Part shown: piece by piece, positions 35,275 through 44,000 of the stretch
Position numbering within the stretch: position 1 is the first letter of the stretch
Layout of the letters: every line of letters begins with the position of its first letter
The notes under the pieces: model-generated
Seen by the model: only the letters and a program-made list of their open reading frames with translations
What the model was told of the DNA's origin: nothing
The model's database searches: none
Assembly (NCBI RefSeq): GCF_018224885.1
Contig: NZ_JAGTXB010000024.1
Coordinates: 1-64,000 of the forward strand
Source: Chitinophaga hostae
GTDB taxonomy: Bacteria; Bacteroidota; Bacteroidia; Chitinophagales; Chitinophagaceae
Length of the DNA: 64,000 bases
Direction: 5' to 3'
Translations under genes and position numbers: made by a program

Positions 35275-35901
35275 ATGAACAGAGTATTTTTATTACTGGC
35301 GGCCACCACGCTGATATCATGCGAACAATACAGAACGGAAGAACCGGATACGCTTGCGGTGACAGCACCTGCTGAAATTATTAAGCCGCTCACCGCCGCC
35401 GATGATTCCATGCAGGAACCACATCGCAGCCGCAATATTTCCTGGGACCAGATAGAAGTATTTGAGTTCTCAAAAGCCATGATCAACAATAAAGTACCCT
35501 TGTTTACCAGCCGGCAGCGCCTGGAAAGCAGCATCGGACAGGCCGACAGCATCGCGTCTGCCGCGAACGAAGATATTTGCGGATCGCAGTTTGAAGACGA
35601 CTTCGCGTATTTTTATATAGATGGTTCCACTTTTGAACTTTGCCGGGATTCTGTCGCCTGCGAGGAATTTGTTTTTTCAACAGACTATGAACTTACCTGT
35701 GGTAAAATAAGACTTACCCGCAATACTACCTGGGAGCAGGCCCGGCAGCTATTTCCCAATGCTGTATTGCAGGCGGAGAATGAAGGGAAAACTGATATGA
35801 TCACCCTGCGCGATGCTTATAAACAGGATAGCGACAGCAGCGTACAACTGTATTTCCAAAACGGAAAACTGGTACGCATCGTTAACTTTATTCCCTGTTA
35901 A
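35275..35901 (+). CDS. Putative lipoprotein of unknown function
   Basis: A 208-residue protein with a lipoprotein signal (LLAATTLISC, Cys near 16). The mature part begins with a disordered-looking acidic linker (about 17-50) and then a mixed alpha/beta domain with four further cysteines (EDICGSQFE, ELCRDSVACEE, ELTCGKIRL). Two disulfides could form in the periplasm. It contains NTTWEQARQLFPNAV, a motif style shared with small periplasmic proteins that read a threshold. The family is not recognised. Confidence 0.58.
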   Translation: MNRVFLLLAATTLISCEQYRTEEPDTLAVTAPAEIIKPLTAADDSMQEPHRSRNISWDQIEVFEFSKAMINNKVPLFTSRQRLESSIGQADSIASAANEDICGSQFEDDFAYFYIDGSTFELCRDSVACEEFVFSTDYELTCGKIRLTRNTTWEQARQLFPNAVLQAENEGKTDMITLRDAYKQDSDSSVQLYFQNGKLVRIVNFIPC

Positions 35902-35985
35902 CATATATGTTGCAGTAAAGCGTTTGCCGGCGTTCATCCTGTCATGCTTTTCCGGGAAACGTATTCGCAAATCGTAAAAACGGGA

Positions 35986-36771
35986 TTATATCACGGGTGT
36001 TTTTCCGCCGTCTACTGCAGTACTCGTGCCGGTAATATAAGCCGCAGCAGGGGAGGCGAGGAAAGCAACGAGGGCTGCTATTTCATGCGCTTCTCCGAAT
36101 CGCTGCATAGGAATTTCTCTCAGCCATTCTGCTTCCACAACAGCGGGCGCAACATTCCTGGCAGCAGCACTGTTATTGAACAATCCTTCCAGTCTTGCTG
36201 TAGACGTAGATCCTGGCAGCACATTATTCACCGTAATGCCATGCGGCGCCAGTTCGGTCGCCAATGTTTTCGACCAGGCAGCTACGGCCCAGCGGGTAGT
36301 GTTGGATACGCCGAGGTTTTTTATTGGTGTTTTTACAGAAGTAGAAATAATATTGATAATACGGCCAAAACCAGCCTTGATCATACCGGGCACCAACGCC
36401 TGTGCGAGCACCTGGTTGCAGAGCAGGTGTTGTGAAAATGCTGTGGTAAAAGCAGTTGTATCGGCGCTTAAAATGGGGCCGCCTGCCGGCCCGCCGGTAT
36501 TATTGATCAGTATATGCACGGGACCCTCTGTGGCTATTTTTGCGGCGACTGCAGTGACCTGGGCGATATCTGAGAAGTCGGCCACCTCATACCGGTGCTG
36601 CTGTCCGTTGCCCACGCTGAGCAGCGGTGTTACGTTTTTTAACCGCTCTTCATTCCTGGCCAGTAAAATACAGGTGGCGCCCAACAATGCCAGTTCTTCT
36701 GCTGTAGCCAGTCCTATTCCCTGTGAGCTGCCACACACGAGGGCGGTCTTTCCTTGAAGTGAGAGGTCCAT
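35986..36771 (-). CDS. SDR-family oxidoreductase with altered catalytic site
   Basis: A 261-residue short-chain dehydrogenase/reductase. The Rossmann glycine motif is CGSSQGIG (13-20), with ILINNTGG at about 87-94 and ISTSV (serine near 143-145). At the position of the catalytic YxxxK, however, the sequence is S156-N-T-T-R160. Tyr and Lys are thus replaced by Ser and Arg. I recall a subgroup of Bacteroidota/proteobacterial SDR proteins with this SNxxR signature, so it is probably not a mutation in this strain. The reaction, if any, is unknown. Confidence 0.83.
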   Translation of the reverse strand: MDLSLQGKTALVCGSSQGIGLATAEELALLGATCILLARNEERLKNVTPLLSVGNGQQHRYEVADFSDIAQVTAVAAKIATEGPVHILINNTGGPAGGPILSADTTAFTTAFSQHLLCNQVLAQALVPGMIKAGFGRIINIISTSVKTPIKNLGVSNTTRWAVAAWSKTLATELAPHGITVNNVLPGSTSTARLEGLFNNSAAARNVAPAVVEAEWLREIPMQRFGEAHEIAALVAFLASPAAAYITGTSTAVDGGKTPVI

Positions 36772-36800
36772 TCGGTTTATTTTCGGTGTAATGTACTGGA

Positions 36801-36996
36801 TTTTTTTTCTTGCCCAGGATTAACGGTGATTATGATGATTCCAAGGATTTTTTCTTTTGATCATAATTTGATTTTAAAAGATTCGGGAAGATCTAGGCGA
36901 TTTTATCCGCTTAGATCTTCCCGAATCTTTTAAAATCAAAAAGAAAAAATCCTTGGAATCATCATAATCACCGTTAATCCTGGGCAAGAAAAAAAA
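36801..36996. repeat. Long palindromic intergenic repeat, copy 3
   Basis: Inverted repeat of about 195 bp between two minus-strand genes. It begins 29 bp upstream of the SDR start codon and ends 4 bp before the stop of the DUF5009 gene. Arms match copy 2 (ATTAACGG / CCGTTAAT). The unpaired spacer (ATCATAATT) is in the left arm, opposite to copies 1 and 2, although the loop GCGATTTTATCCGC keeps the same orientation. Confidence 0.93.
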
Positions 36997-36999
36997 CCG

Positions 37000-38121
37000 C
37001 TATACGCGAACGTAAATCTTTTTCTTGTCGAGGATGTATCCTACCAGCCAGCAGCTGAGCATAAAGGCCAGGGAAAACAACAGCGACCCGAATTTGCCCG
37101 GCGATAGTGGCTGGAAGATGGCGTCGTTGATCCATTTATAAAGACTGGCATCTCCGACGGTAAATGTCCAGAAGAGGATGGCTAATATTTCCGACAGGAG
37201 ATAGAGGAACAGGGGATTTTTTCCGAATACGGTAAAAAAGCCGGTGCCTTTTGTAAAGCCGAGGATATCTATAACAAAGATGAGTAATGATAAGAGGAAG
37301 AGGTCGATGCTGATGGTTAGCAATACGTAGGAACTCGTCCACAGTTTTTTATTGATAGGAAATACGGTATTCCAGGCATAGGCGAGGGCAAACAACACAA
37401 TGCCGGCCATTATCATGCGCATGATACCAGGTTTGGTTCTGCCTTGTTGTTGTACAAAGAGACCTGTATAGTAACCGGCTATTACGTTTACTACAGCGGG
37501 AATAGTGCTGAGCAATCCTTCCGGATCAAAGGCGATGCCTTCACCATGATACATGTGGTTGTCGCCCAATACCAGTTTATCGAGCAGGATACCGGCGTTG
37601 CCATTAATACCGTACTGATCGCCGGGAGTACCACAATACCACATGATCGCCCAGTAGCCCAGCAGGAACAGGGCGCTGACGCCCCATACCACCTTTTTGG
37701 AGCAGTAATGGATTAACAGGGAAGCGATACCATAACAAAGGGCGATGCGTTGCAGTACACCCGGTATGCGGGTATGGCTGAATGGCTTAAATTCCAGCCC
37801 GTGATCGGTTTGATGAACAAACGGGAACCAGTACATCAGGTAACCGAGCAGGAAAATAATCAGGGTGCGTTTAAAAATCTTTCCCAGCACGGCTGAATTT
37901 CCCAGTTGTTCATATTTTCTCATGCTGAAGCTCATAGCGTTACCCACAGCAAAAAGAAAGGAAGGGAATACAAGATCTGTTGGCGTCCAGCCATGCCAGG
38001 AGGCATGATCGAGTGGCCAATAGGTACCACCGGTGCCGCCGGTATTCACGATGATCATGAAACAGACGGTCATGCCGCGGAATACATCCAGCGGTAAAAA
38101 GCGTTGAGAGCTTTGTGTCAT
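37000..38121 (-). CDS. DUF5009/heparan-alpha-glucosaminide acetyltransferase-like membrane protein
   Basis: A 373-residue protein with about ten membrane helices. Its N-terminal segment RFLPLDVFRGMTVCFMIIVNT is the signature of the NagX/HGSNAT-like acyltransferase superfamily. Other recognisable parts are GVLQRIALCYGIASLL, FDPEGLLSTIPAVVNV and GKNPLFLYLLSEIL. The family is believed to move acetyl groups across the membrane to sugars. A link to amino-sugar use fits the GH20 gene 13 kb away, but the genes are not adjacent. Copy 3 of the palindrome ends 4 bp beyond its stop codon. Confidence 0.85.
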   Translation of the reverse strand: MTQSSQRFLPLDVFRGMTVCFMIIVNTGGTGGTYWPLDHASWHGWTPTDLVFPSFLFAVGNAMSFSMRKYEQLGNSAVLGKIFKRTLIIFLLGYLMYWFPFVHQTDHGLEFKPFSHTRIPGVLQRIALCYGIASLLIHYCSKKVVWGVSALFLLGYWAIMWYCGTPGDQYGINGNAGILLDKLVLGDNHMYHGEGIAFDPEGLLSTIPAVVNVIAGYYTGLFVQQQGRTKPGIMRMIMAGIVLFALAYAWNTVFPINKKLWTSSYVLLTISIDLFLLSLLIFVIDILGFTKGTGFFTVFGKNPLFLYLLSEILAILFWTFTVGDASLYKWINDAIFQPLSPGKFGSLLFSLAFMLSCWLVGYILDKKKIYVRV

Positions 38122-38232
38122 TTCCCTTTAATTATTGGTTGATAAGATGGTAAGGAATGAAAAACAGCGTTGAGGCCTACAATATATGTATCTAAAAATA
38201 AAAATCCAAATATGAGATCCGGAAGAAGCAAA

Positions 38233-39063
38233 TTATTTGGAGAAACCCCTGCCTAATACCTCATGTACTTCATGTATTACTACAAACGCTTCGGGGTCGG
38301 TTTCCTGTACCAGCGATTTCAGGCGCATCAGTTCCTGCTTGCCTATCACCACATACAGCACTTCCTTGGGATCGTGTGTATAGGCGCCGTGTCCGTGTAA
38401 TACGGTGGCGCCGCGTTTCATTTCGCCGGTGATCTTATCGGCAATGGCGTTGGTATGCCTGGATATGATGGTAATGGCGCGTTTGGTGTTAATACCGTCT
38501 ACAATATAATCTACCGCCCTGGCGCCTATGTATACGGCAATAAAAGTATACATGGTTTTTTCTATACCGATAATAAAGGAAGAAGCCAGGATCACCACAA
38601 CATCAAAAATCAGCATGGCGTTACCCAGGGTCCAGCCAAAATACTTATTGAACAGGCGGGCCACAATGGCCGACCCGCCGGTAGTGCCGCCGGACAGGAA
38701 TACGAGCCCTATGCCAATACCCACCAGGAGCCCCGCAAAAATAGCTGCCAGCAAAGGATTAGTGGTTACCGGTGTTAGTTTGTTTTCTGTGAGATACAGG
38801 AACAGGGAGCAAAAAAGAATGCCCAGTATCGTATACACCATACTTCGTTTGTCCAGCAGCTTATAGCCCGTAACAATCAGCACGGCATTGATGGCGAAGT
38901 TGATCACACCCGGCGACCAGCCCCAATAATAATAAGTCACAATGGTAATACCAATCACGCCACCCTCCGACAATTTGTTGGGGATAGCCAGGTAGTTGAT
39001 GCCTGCTGCAAAGATCAGCGCACCCACCATAATGAGCAGAATGTTTTTGAGATGTTCTTTCAT
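38233..39063 (-). CDS. YitT-family membrane protein (DUF161 plus DUF2179)
   Basis: A 276-residue protein with five to six N-terminal membrane helices (about 5-190; FAAGINYLAIPNKLSEGGVIGIT and FLSGGTTGGSAIVARL are DUF161-typical) and a C-terminal soluble DUF2179 domain (about 210-276; LHGHGAYTHDPKEVLYVVIG). The domain order is standard for YitT. Its biochemical role is not established in the family. It is 111 bp downstream of the next upstream minus-strand feature set, and palindrome copy 4 lies 22 bp before its start codon. Confidence 0.9.
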   Translation of the reverse strand: MKEHLKNILLIMVGALIFAAGINYLAIPNKLSEGGVIGITIVTYYYWGWSPGVINFAINAVLIVTGYKLLDKRSMVYTILGILFCSLFLYLTENKLTPVTTNPLLAAIFAGLLVGIGIGLVFLSGGTTGGSAIVARLFNKYFGWTLGNAMLIFDVVVILASSFIIGIEKTMYTFIAVYIGARAVDYIVDGINTKRAITIISRHTNAIADKITGEMKRGATVLHGHGAYTHDPKEVLYVVIGKQELMRLKSLVQETDPEAFVVIHEVHEVLGRGFSK

Positions 39064-39085
39064 GCCGCAAAAATAAGCTTTTGTC

Positions 39086-39262
39086 TTGCCCAGGATTAAA
39101 CTGATTATGATGATTCTAAGGATTTTTTTTGTGATTATAATTTGATTTTAAAAGATTCGGGAAAGACTTAAGCGATTTTATCGGCTTAGGTCTTTCCTGA
39201 ATCTTTTAAAATCAAAAAGAAAAAATCCTTGGAATCATCATAATCAGTTTAATCCTGGGCAA
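39086..39262. repeat. Long palindromic intergenic repeat, copy 4
   Basis: Inverted repeat of about 177 bp: TTGCCCAGGATTAAACTG on the left and CAGTTTAATCCTGGGCAA on the right. The central half-sites are diverged (GGGAAAGACTTAAGCG / CGGCTTAGGTCTTTCC) yet still pair with one T-G exception. The unpaired spacer (TGTGATTATAATT) is in the left arm. It is the only copy located upstream of a start codon rather than next to a stop codon. Confidence 0.92.
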
Positions 39263-39282
39263 AAAAAAAAATCATGCAATAA

Positions 39283-39313
39283 TTTGGAATTAATAAAACT
39301 CGATGTATATTTG
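39283..39313 (+). promoter_or_regulatory. Bacteroidota-type promoter in a gene-free region
   Basis: TTTG (39283-39286), 19-bp spacer, TATATTTG (39306-39313): an exact consensus match. It lies 20 bp after palindrome copy 4 and nearly 1 kb before the next gene, so it may drive a non-coding transcript. Confidence 0.72.
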
Positions 39314-39877
39314 TCTACCAATTCAGTAGACTAATAAAATCTACCACCACAGGGAAGCATCAGGCAAACGCTTCCGGCATCCTTTGATCCACCAGCAAGG
39401 TGTTGCTGCCATCATTATTGAAAAAACGTGTAAATAAAAATACACCATGAAAAGGCACACACTAACTAGTGGACTGCGTTCCCACACGCAACAGATTGTG
39501 GTACATATTACCTGTTCCCGTTACATTCAAATGGCGCACCGCTATGACAGCAGTGCCTGTTGATAGAAAAAACTTGCGTTCTGTAAGCTGTAAATAGAAT
39601 GCCTGGTCAGGCATGCGGGGACGGTATGTTGCAAAAATTTATTGGTGGTAAATTTATCCGCAATGTGCTTACCCGCATCCTCCTGGCATTTTTAACCGGA
39701 ATCTGAATCATTACTTTTCCCATTATATTCAATACAACAATGTATAGCAGCTGTTTGGTCACAGCATAGGCTGACTCGAACCTGCATGAATGAAATATAA
39801 CGTTTACGGATACACGATTTTTTTTGTATCCACGGCGAAACAACATGGGTTACTATCCGGTGAAATTAAAACAATCA

Positions 39878-39948
39878 ACTTCAGTTCAAGGGGCTTGCCT
39901 CAAACAATTCTGGTGGGTTTTGTTGGCATAGGCCCCGAAGACTGAAGT
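39878..39948. other. 71-nt multi-helix hairpin
   Basis: Nested complementary segments ACTTCAGT/ACTGAAGT, GGGGC/GCCCC, TGCC/GGCA and AAAC/GTTT are separated by small internal loops. They form one long hairpin with a terminal loop near AATTCTGGTGG. No T-run follows on either side. It is probably a structured RNA element. Confidence 0.6.
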
Positions 39949-40109
39949 ATACTAAATCATTAAGGCTGCTTCCTGACCAACCATTTTAAGACATTCATCC
40001 GGGAGCTGTCAGGATATACGTAAATAACGTATACGCCTATACTTTTTTCGGAAAGCCTGATTATAATAGAAGGAACCACTTGTTTCCAGGTAAGGTCCCC
40101 AGTGCCAGC

Positions 40110-40141
40110 AAGTCCCGACATATGTCGGGACTTCTATTTTT
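40110..40141 (+). terminator. Strong intrinsic terminator upstream of the TonB gene
   Basis: The 24-nt palindrome AAGTCCCGACAT / ATGTCGGGACTT is followed by CTATTTTT. As RNA it makes a 9-bp stem with loop CATATG. It isolates the TonB gene from transcripts coming from the upstream region. Confidence 0.82.
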
Positions 40142-40290
40142 CAGCAAACCCGTTTTCACATAGTCGTCCCCGTTTTCTAAGCTCCCGGCATATTATATAT
40201 ACCCTGTTGTTCCACATCTCCCCGAAAAATATTTTCTAAAACCTTATGGAAAATATTTTACCGGCACATCTAATTAAAAAACAAATTACC

Positions 40291-41136
40291 ATGGACTCAA
40301 CTACAATCCCGGGGAATGATTTCCTCGACATTCTCTTCTATGGAAGGAATAAAGATTATGGGGCCTATGAACTCCGTAATCGTTACGACAAGCGGGTTCG
40401 CAATGCTATCATAGGCACCGCTTCTATTATGTTAGTAATGATTGGTGGTTACGTGTTAAACAACACATTGATGGCTGCGGAAAATGTACATCAGCCGGTG
40501 TTTGTAGAGAAAAAGATTGAATTAGACAATGTGAAATTACCCGACCCGGATCCTGTTATTCCGCCTCCGCCACCCGTTACCCAACACACGCCACCACCTG
40601 CTGTAGCTGCGGTGAGTTACGTTGATCCAAAGATTGTAGCAGGAGATGTGCCACCAGACGAAATGCCTCCGAAGATGAATGAGATTGGTAATAAAGCAAT
40701 CGGTCTTGCCAATATAGATGGGCCTGATGGAGATATTAATAATATAGATCTGGCCGCCGATGGGAGAGGAGGCAGTAATGTAGTGACGCCTCCCCCGGTT
40801 GGCAACAACCCTGACGCACCGCGGATATTCGTAGAAATTATGCCGGAGTTCCCCGGTGGAGAGCCCGCCCTCGCCAAATACCTGAATAACAATATCAGAT
40901 ACCCCGGCGTAGCCCAGGAAGCCGGCGTGGAAGGTACCATCTTCATACAGTTTGTGGTAAACCGCGATGGTACTATCTCAGACGTGAAAGCAGTGGGTGC
41001 TCCCAAAGGAGCAGGACTGGAAGAAGAAGCAAAACGGGTAGTCAGCAAAATGCCCAAATGGAAGCCCGGCAGGCAAAACGGACAACAGGTAGCGGTGTTT
41101 TTTAACCTGCCCATCCGGTTTACCCTAAATCAATAA
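40291..41136 (+). CDS. tonB: Energy transducer TonB
   Basis: A 281-residue TonB-family protein that couples the inner-membrane proton motive force to outer-membrane receptors. It has a short cytoplasmic start (DFLDILFYGRNKDYGAYELR, a feature of Bacteroidota TonB proteins), one membrane helix (about 38-58), a Pro-rich periplasmic spacer (PPPPPVTQHTPPP), and a C-terminal TonB domain (about 195-281; GVEGTIFIQFVVNRDGTISD, KMPKWKPGRQNG, PIRFTL). I start it at 40291 (MDSTTIP). The upstream ATG at 40246 would add 15 residues with no family resemblance. It is unlinked to exbB/exbD here. It could serve the SusC and barrel receptors of this window. Confidence 0.9.
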   Translation: MDSTTIPGNDFLDILFYGRNKDYGAYELRNRYDKRVRNAIIGTASIMLVMIGGYVLNNTLMAAENVHQPVFVEKKIELDNVKLPDPDPVIPPPPPVTQHTPPPAVAAVSYVDPKIVAGDVPPDEMPPKMNEIGNKAIGLANIDGPDGDINNIDLAADGRGGSNVVTPPPVGNNPDAPRIFVEIMPEFPGGEPALAKYLNNNIRYPGVAQEAGVEGTIFIQFVVNRDGTISDVKAVGAPKGAGLEEEAKRVVSKMPKWKPGRQNGQQVAVFFNLPIRFTLNQ

Positions 41137-41153
41137 TTACTACAACCCACTAT

Positions 41154-41199
41154 CCGCTGCATTTTGCTAAAGGCTAAAAGCTAATAGCTAACAGCTCAT
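41154..41199 (+). repeat. Single half of the 53.7-kb palindrome's outer arm
   Basis: CCGCTGCATTTTGCTAA followed by AGCTAATAGCTAACAGCTC closely matches the right outer arm of the 53.7-kb palindrome (CCGCTGCATTTTACTAA then AGCTAACAGCT). It has no inverted partner here. It sits 18 bp after the TonB stop codon. Confidence 0.65.
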
Positions 41200-41242
41200 C
41201 CGGCTTCCATCTATTTAACCTGCGCATTCTAATCCTGATACC

Positions 41243-41281
41243 AGTCCCGGTTCACGTAAAGTGGCCGGGATTGCCTTTTTT
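41243..41281 (+). terminator. Intrinsic terminator of tonB
   Basis: The hairpin CAGTCCCGG...CCGGGATTG has an inner CAC/GTG helix and is followed by CCTTTTTT. It lies 106 bp after the tonB stop codon. Confidence 0.78.
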
Positions 41282-41419
41282 AGTCGCTTTTTTTTGATAA
41301 TATTCAAACTTTCTGTATATATATCAAACAAAAATCAAAAAACTCTGAAATTAACATAATAATTATTAATTTAACGGCCGCTTAGTCTTCTTCTTTAGCA
41401 CTATAAACGGATAATTAGT

Positions 41420-43999
41420 ATGGAAGCGCCGGTAAATAACTCGCTGCAACAGTTCAAAAACCTCGTTGGTACCAAGTTCCAGCTGTATAACAGTCTCTTC
41501 ACCTCTCTGCCTTTCCATAGGGTGGAAAAGACGGGTATCTTCCTGTCGCTCTTCCTGCTTCACTGTGAAGAAGGATATGCCAAGGGCAGCAGTCCACAGG
41601 AAATCATGGATTCCTTTTTTAAACAGTATACCACCTATACCGAGGAAAAGCAGCGAACGGACCTGTTATTCCGCTTTGTACAGTATGCAGAAAGACAAGT
41701 AGTATTGTTTGATGCCCTGGAAGATGCCGCTTTCCGTAATATCCGCGACCTGCAGGGAGCAGGCACCCTGCGGCACCTGCAGTCGGAAGTAATCCAGGAA
41801 CAGGCCCAGGAGCAGCTGACAGAAAAGTTGAAGGATTTCTCCGTTCGCCTTGTGCTGACGGCGCATCCTACCCAGTTTTACCCCGGGGAGGTACTCGGTA
41901 TTATCAATGACCTCTCCAAGGCCCTCATCGATGAAAATACCAGCCAGGTAAATATGTACCTGCAACAGCTGGGTAAAACGCCTTTCTTCAAAAAAGAGAA
42001 ACCAACCCCTTATGATGAAGCCATCAGCCTGGTGTGGTTCCTGGAAAATATATTTTATCAATCCGCCGGCCGTATCCTCTCTTCCATCCGGGCCCAGTTC
42101 CCCGGTGCGATCAGCAGCGATAATTCCCTGATCCGGATGGGCTTCTGGCCTGGCGGTGACCGCGACGGTAACCCGTTCGTAAATGCGCCCACCACCCTGG
42201 AAGTAGCCGCAGCGCTGCGCTCTTCCATCATGAAATGTTATTTCCGCGAAGTGCGTAACCTGCGCCGCCGCCTCACTTTCAAAGGTGTGGAAAATGTAGT
42301 GGCCGCACTGGAATCAAAATTATCCCGCAATCTCTTTATCCCCGGTCATAAAGCCGATATCAGCCGCCAGGAAATCCTGGATACGCTGTCGGGTATCCGC
42401 AGCACCATTATCGAGAATCATAATGGCCTGTTTGTGCACCTGGTGGATAACCTGATCAGCAAAGTGGAAATATTCGGTTTGTTCTTCGCCTCCCTCGATA
42501 TACGCCAGGACAGCTCCGTGCATGAAGCCGTGCTGGATGCCGTGGCTGCCAAAACAACTGCGCTGCCCGACAATTACGCATCGCTGGACGACAACGCAAA
42601 AATCGCTGCACTCTTAAGTATCAGCGAAGCAATAAACCCGGCAGTGCTGGAAAGCCCGCTGCACCAGGACTCCCTGCAAACCATCGCCGGCATCAAACAA
42701 ATGCAGGCTGCCAACGGAGAAGAAGGCTGCAACCGCTATATCATCAGTCATAGCACCAGTGTACTCAACGTAATGGAAGTATACGGTATGTTCCTGCTGA
42801 GCGGTTGGAAGAAAGAAGAAATAACAGTAGATATTGTGCCGCTGTTTGAAACGATCGATGACCTGCGCCATGCCGGCCAGGTGATGAAATCGCTTTATGA
42901 GAACAGCGATTATCGTGAACACCTGCGCCGCCGCCAGTGCAAGCAAACCATTATGCTTGGTTTCTCCGATGGTACCAAAGATGGGGGATACCTCATGGCC
43001 AACTGGAGTATCTACAAGGCGAAAGAGGAACTGACAAAGATTTCCAAAGAATATGGTATCAGCGTTGTGTTCTTCGATGGCAGGGGAGGTCCTCCGGCGC
43101 GTGGTGGTGGAAAAACCCACCAGTTCTACGCCTCCATGGGAAGAAACATTGCCAATAAGGAAATTCAGCAAACTATACAGGGACAAACTATCAGTTCCAA
43201 CTTTGGCACCGTGGATGCCGCACAGTTCAATATGGAACAACTGATTCATGCCGGTATCAGCAATGAACTGTTCTCTTCCCGGGAGCTCACGCTGAGCAAA
43301 GACGAGGAAGATCTGCTGCAGTCGCTGGCAGATGAAGGATATAAATCTTACAATAAATTAAAAACACATCCGCATTTCCTGGCTTACCTCGATCATGCCA
43401 GTCCGCTGCGTTACTATGCGGAAGCCAATATCGGCAGCCGTCCGAGTAAGCGTAATGCCTCTGCAAAACTGAACCTGAACGACCTGAGAGCCGTACCTTA
43501 TGTAGGCGCCTGGAGTCAGCTGAAACAGAATGTACCCGGATATTACGGCGTGGGCAGTGCATTGGAACAGCTGGATAAACAAGGCAAATGGGAGGCCGTA
43601 CAAACATTGTATAAACATTCCCTCTTTTTCAGAACATTGCTGGACAACTGTGAAATGGCGATGAAGAAAAGCTATTTCCCTTTAACGGCTTACCTGGCCA
43701 AACATCCACAGTATGGAGAAGTTTGGCAGATGATCAACAGCGAGTTTGAGCTGGCCAAGAAATATTTGCTGCTGCTGACCAATGAATCCGAATTAATGGG
43801 AGGCAGCCCGATTGACCTGCTTTCCATACAGATGCGGGAAAGAATTGTGTTGCCGCTGCTCACCACCCAGCAATATGCGCTGACCCGGATCCGTGAGCTG
43901 GATTCACACACGGATAATGGCCATGGCAGGGAAACGTATGAAAAACTGATCATGCGTTGCTCCTTTGGTATTATTAATGCCGGCAGAAATTCGGCATAG
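41420..43999 (+). CDS. ppc: Phosphoenolpyruvate carboxylase
   Basis: An 859-residue cytoplasmic enzyme that carboxylates phosphoenolpyruvate with bicarbonate to give oxaloacetate, the main anaplerotic step. Recognised motifs are LVLTAHPTQF with catalytic His149, MGFWPGGDRDGNPF (about 245-258), FDGRGGPPARGGG (about 551-563) with the mobile catalytic loop, and QGQTIS. The length and motif order fit the bacterial type. The C-terminus ends NAGRNSA instead of the more usual NTG, which is normal variation. An intrinsic terminator follows at 44068. Its neighbour operon is the oxidative pentose phosphate pathway. Confidence 0.95.
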   Translation: MEAPVNNSLQQFKNLVGTKFQLYNSLFTSLPFHRVEKTGIFLSLFLLHCEEGYAKGSSPQEIMDSFFKQYTTYTEEKQRTDLLFRFVQYAERQVVLFDALEDAAFRNIRDLQGAGTLRHLQSEVIQEQAQEQLTEKLKDFSVRLVLTAHPTQFYPGEVLGIINDLSKALIDENTSQVNMYLQQLGKTPFFKKEKPTPYDEAISLVWFLENIFYQSAGRILSSIRAQFPGAISSDNSLIRMGFWPGGDRDGNPFVNAPTTLEVAAALRSSIMKCYFREVRNLRRRLTFKGVENVVAALESKLSRNLFIPGHKADISRQEILDTLSGIRSTIIENHNGLFVHLVDNLISKVEIFGLFFASLDIRQDSSVHEAVLDAVAAKTTALPDNYASLDDNAKIAALLSISEAINPAVLESPLHQDSLQTIAGIKQMQAANGEEGCNRYIISHSTSVLNVMEVYGMFLLSGWKKEEITVDIVPLFETIDDLRHAGQVMKSLYENSDYREHLRRRQCKQTIMLGFSDGTKDGGYLMANWSIYKAKEELTKISKEYGISVVFFDGRGGPPARGGGKTHQFYASMGRNIANKEIQQTIQGQTISSNFGTVDAAQFNMEQLIHAGISNELFSSRELTLSKDEEDLLQSLADEGYKSYNKLKTHPHFLAYLDHASPLRYYAEANIGSRPSKRNASAKLNLNDLRAVPYVGAWSQLKQNVPGYYGVGSALEQLDKQGKWEAVQTLYKHSLFFRTLLDNCEMAMKKSYFPLTAYLAKHPQYGEVWQMINSEFELAKKYLLLLTNESELMGGSPIDLLSIQMRERIVLPLLTTQQYALTRIRELDSHTDNGHGRETYEKLIMRCSFGIINAGRNSA

Positions 44000-44000
44000 G

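Larger units (their letters stand above)
39314..40141 (+). ncRNA. Candidate non-coding transcription unit
   Basis: A consensus promoter at 39283-39313 and a strong terminator at 40110-40141 enclose about 820 bp without a convincing gene on either strand. The longest plus-strand frame noticed near the start is 38 codons (39447-39563) and shows no recognisable features. The region contains a long, well-paired hairpin at 39878-39948. It may be an untranslated RNA, a set of small peptides, or a decayed gene. It does not match tmRNA, RNase P RNA or SRP RNA hallmarks that I know. Confidence 0.4.

Noticed and set aside
39770..39790. tRNA gene on the minus strand (GGTTCGAGTC-like T-arm)
   Set aside because: The flanking bases do not form the T-stem, acceptor stem or anticodon arm.
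39607..39846. 79-codon gene on the minus strand
   Set aside because: It lacks recognisable domains and lies inside the proposed plus-strand non-coding unit.
39958..39980. SRP RNA fragment
   Set aside because: The segment GGTCAGGAAGCAGCC on the minus strand lacks the conserved CCGGAAGG insert of the SRP hairpin and its surroundings do not fold like SRP RNA.
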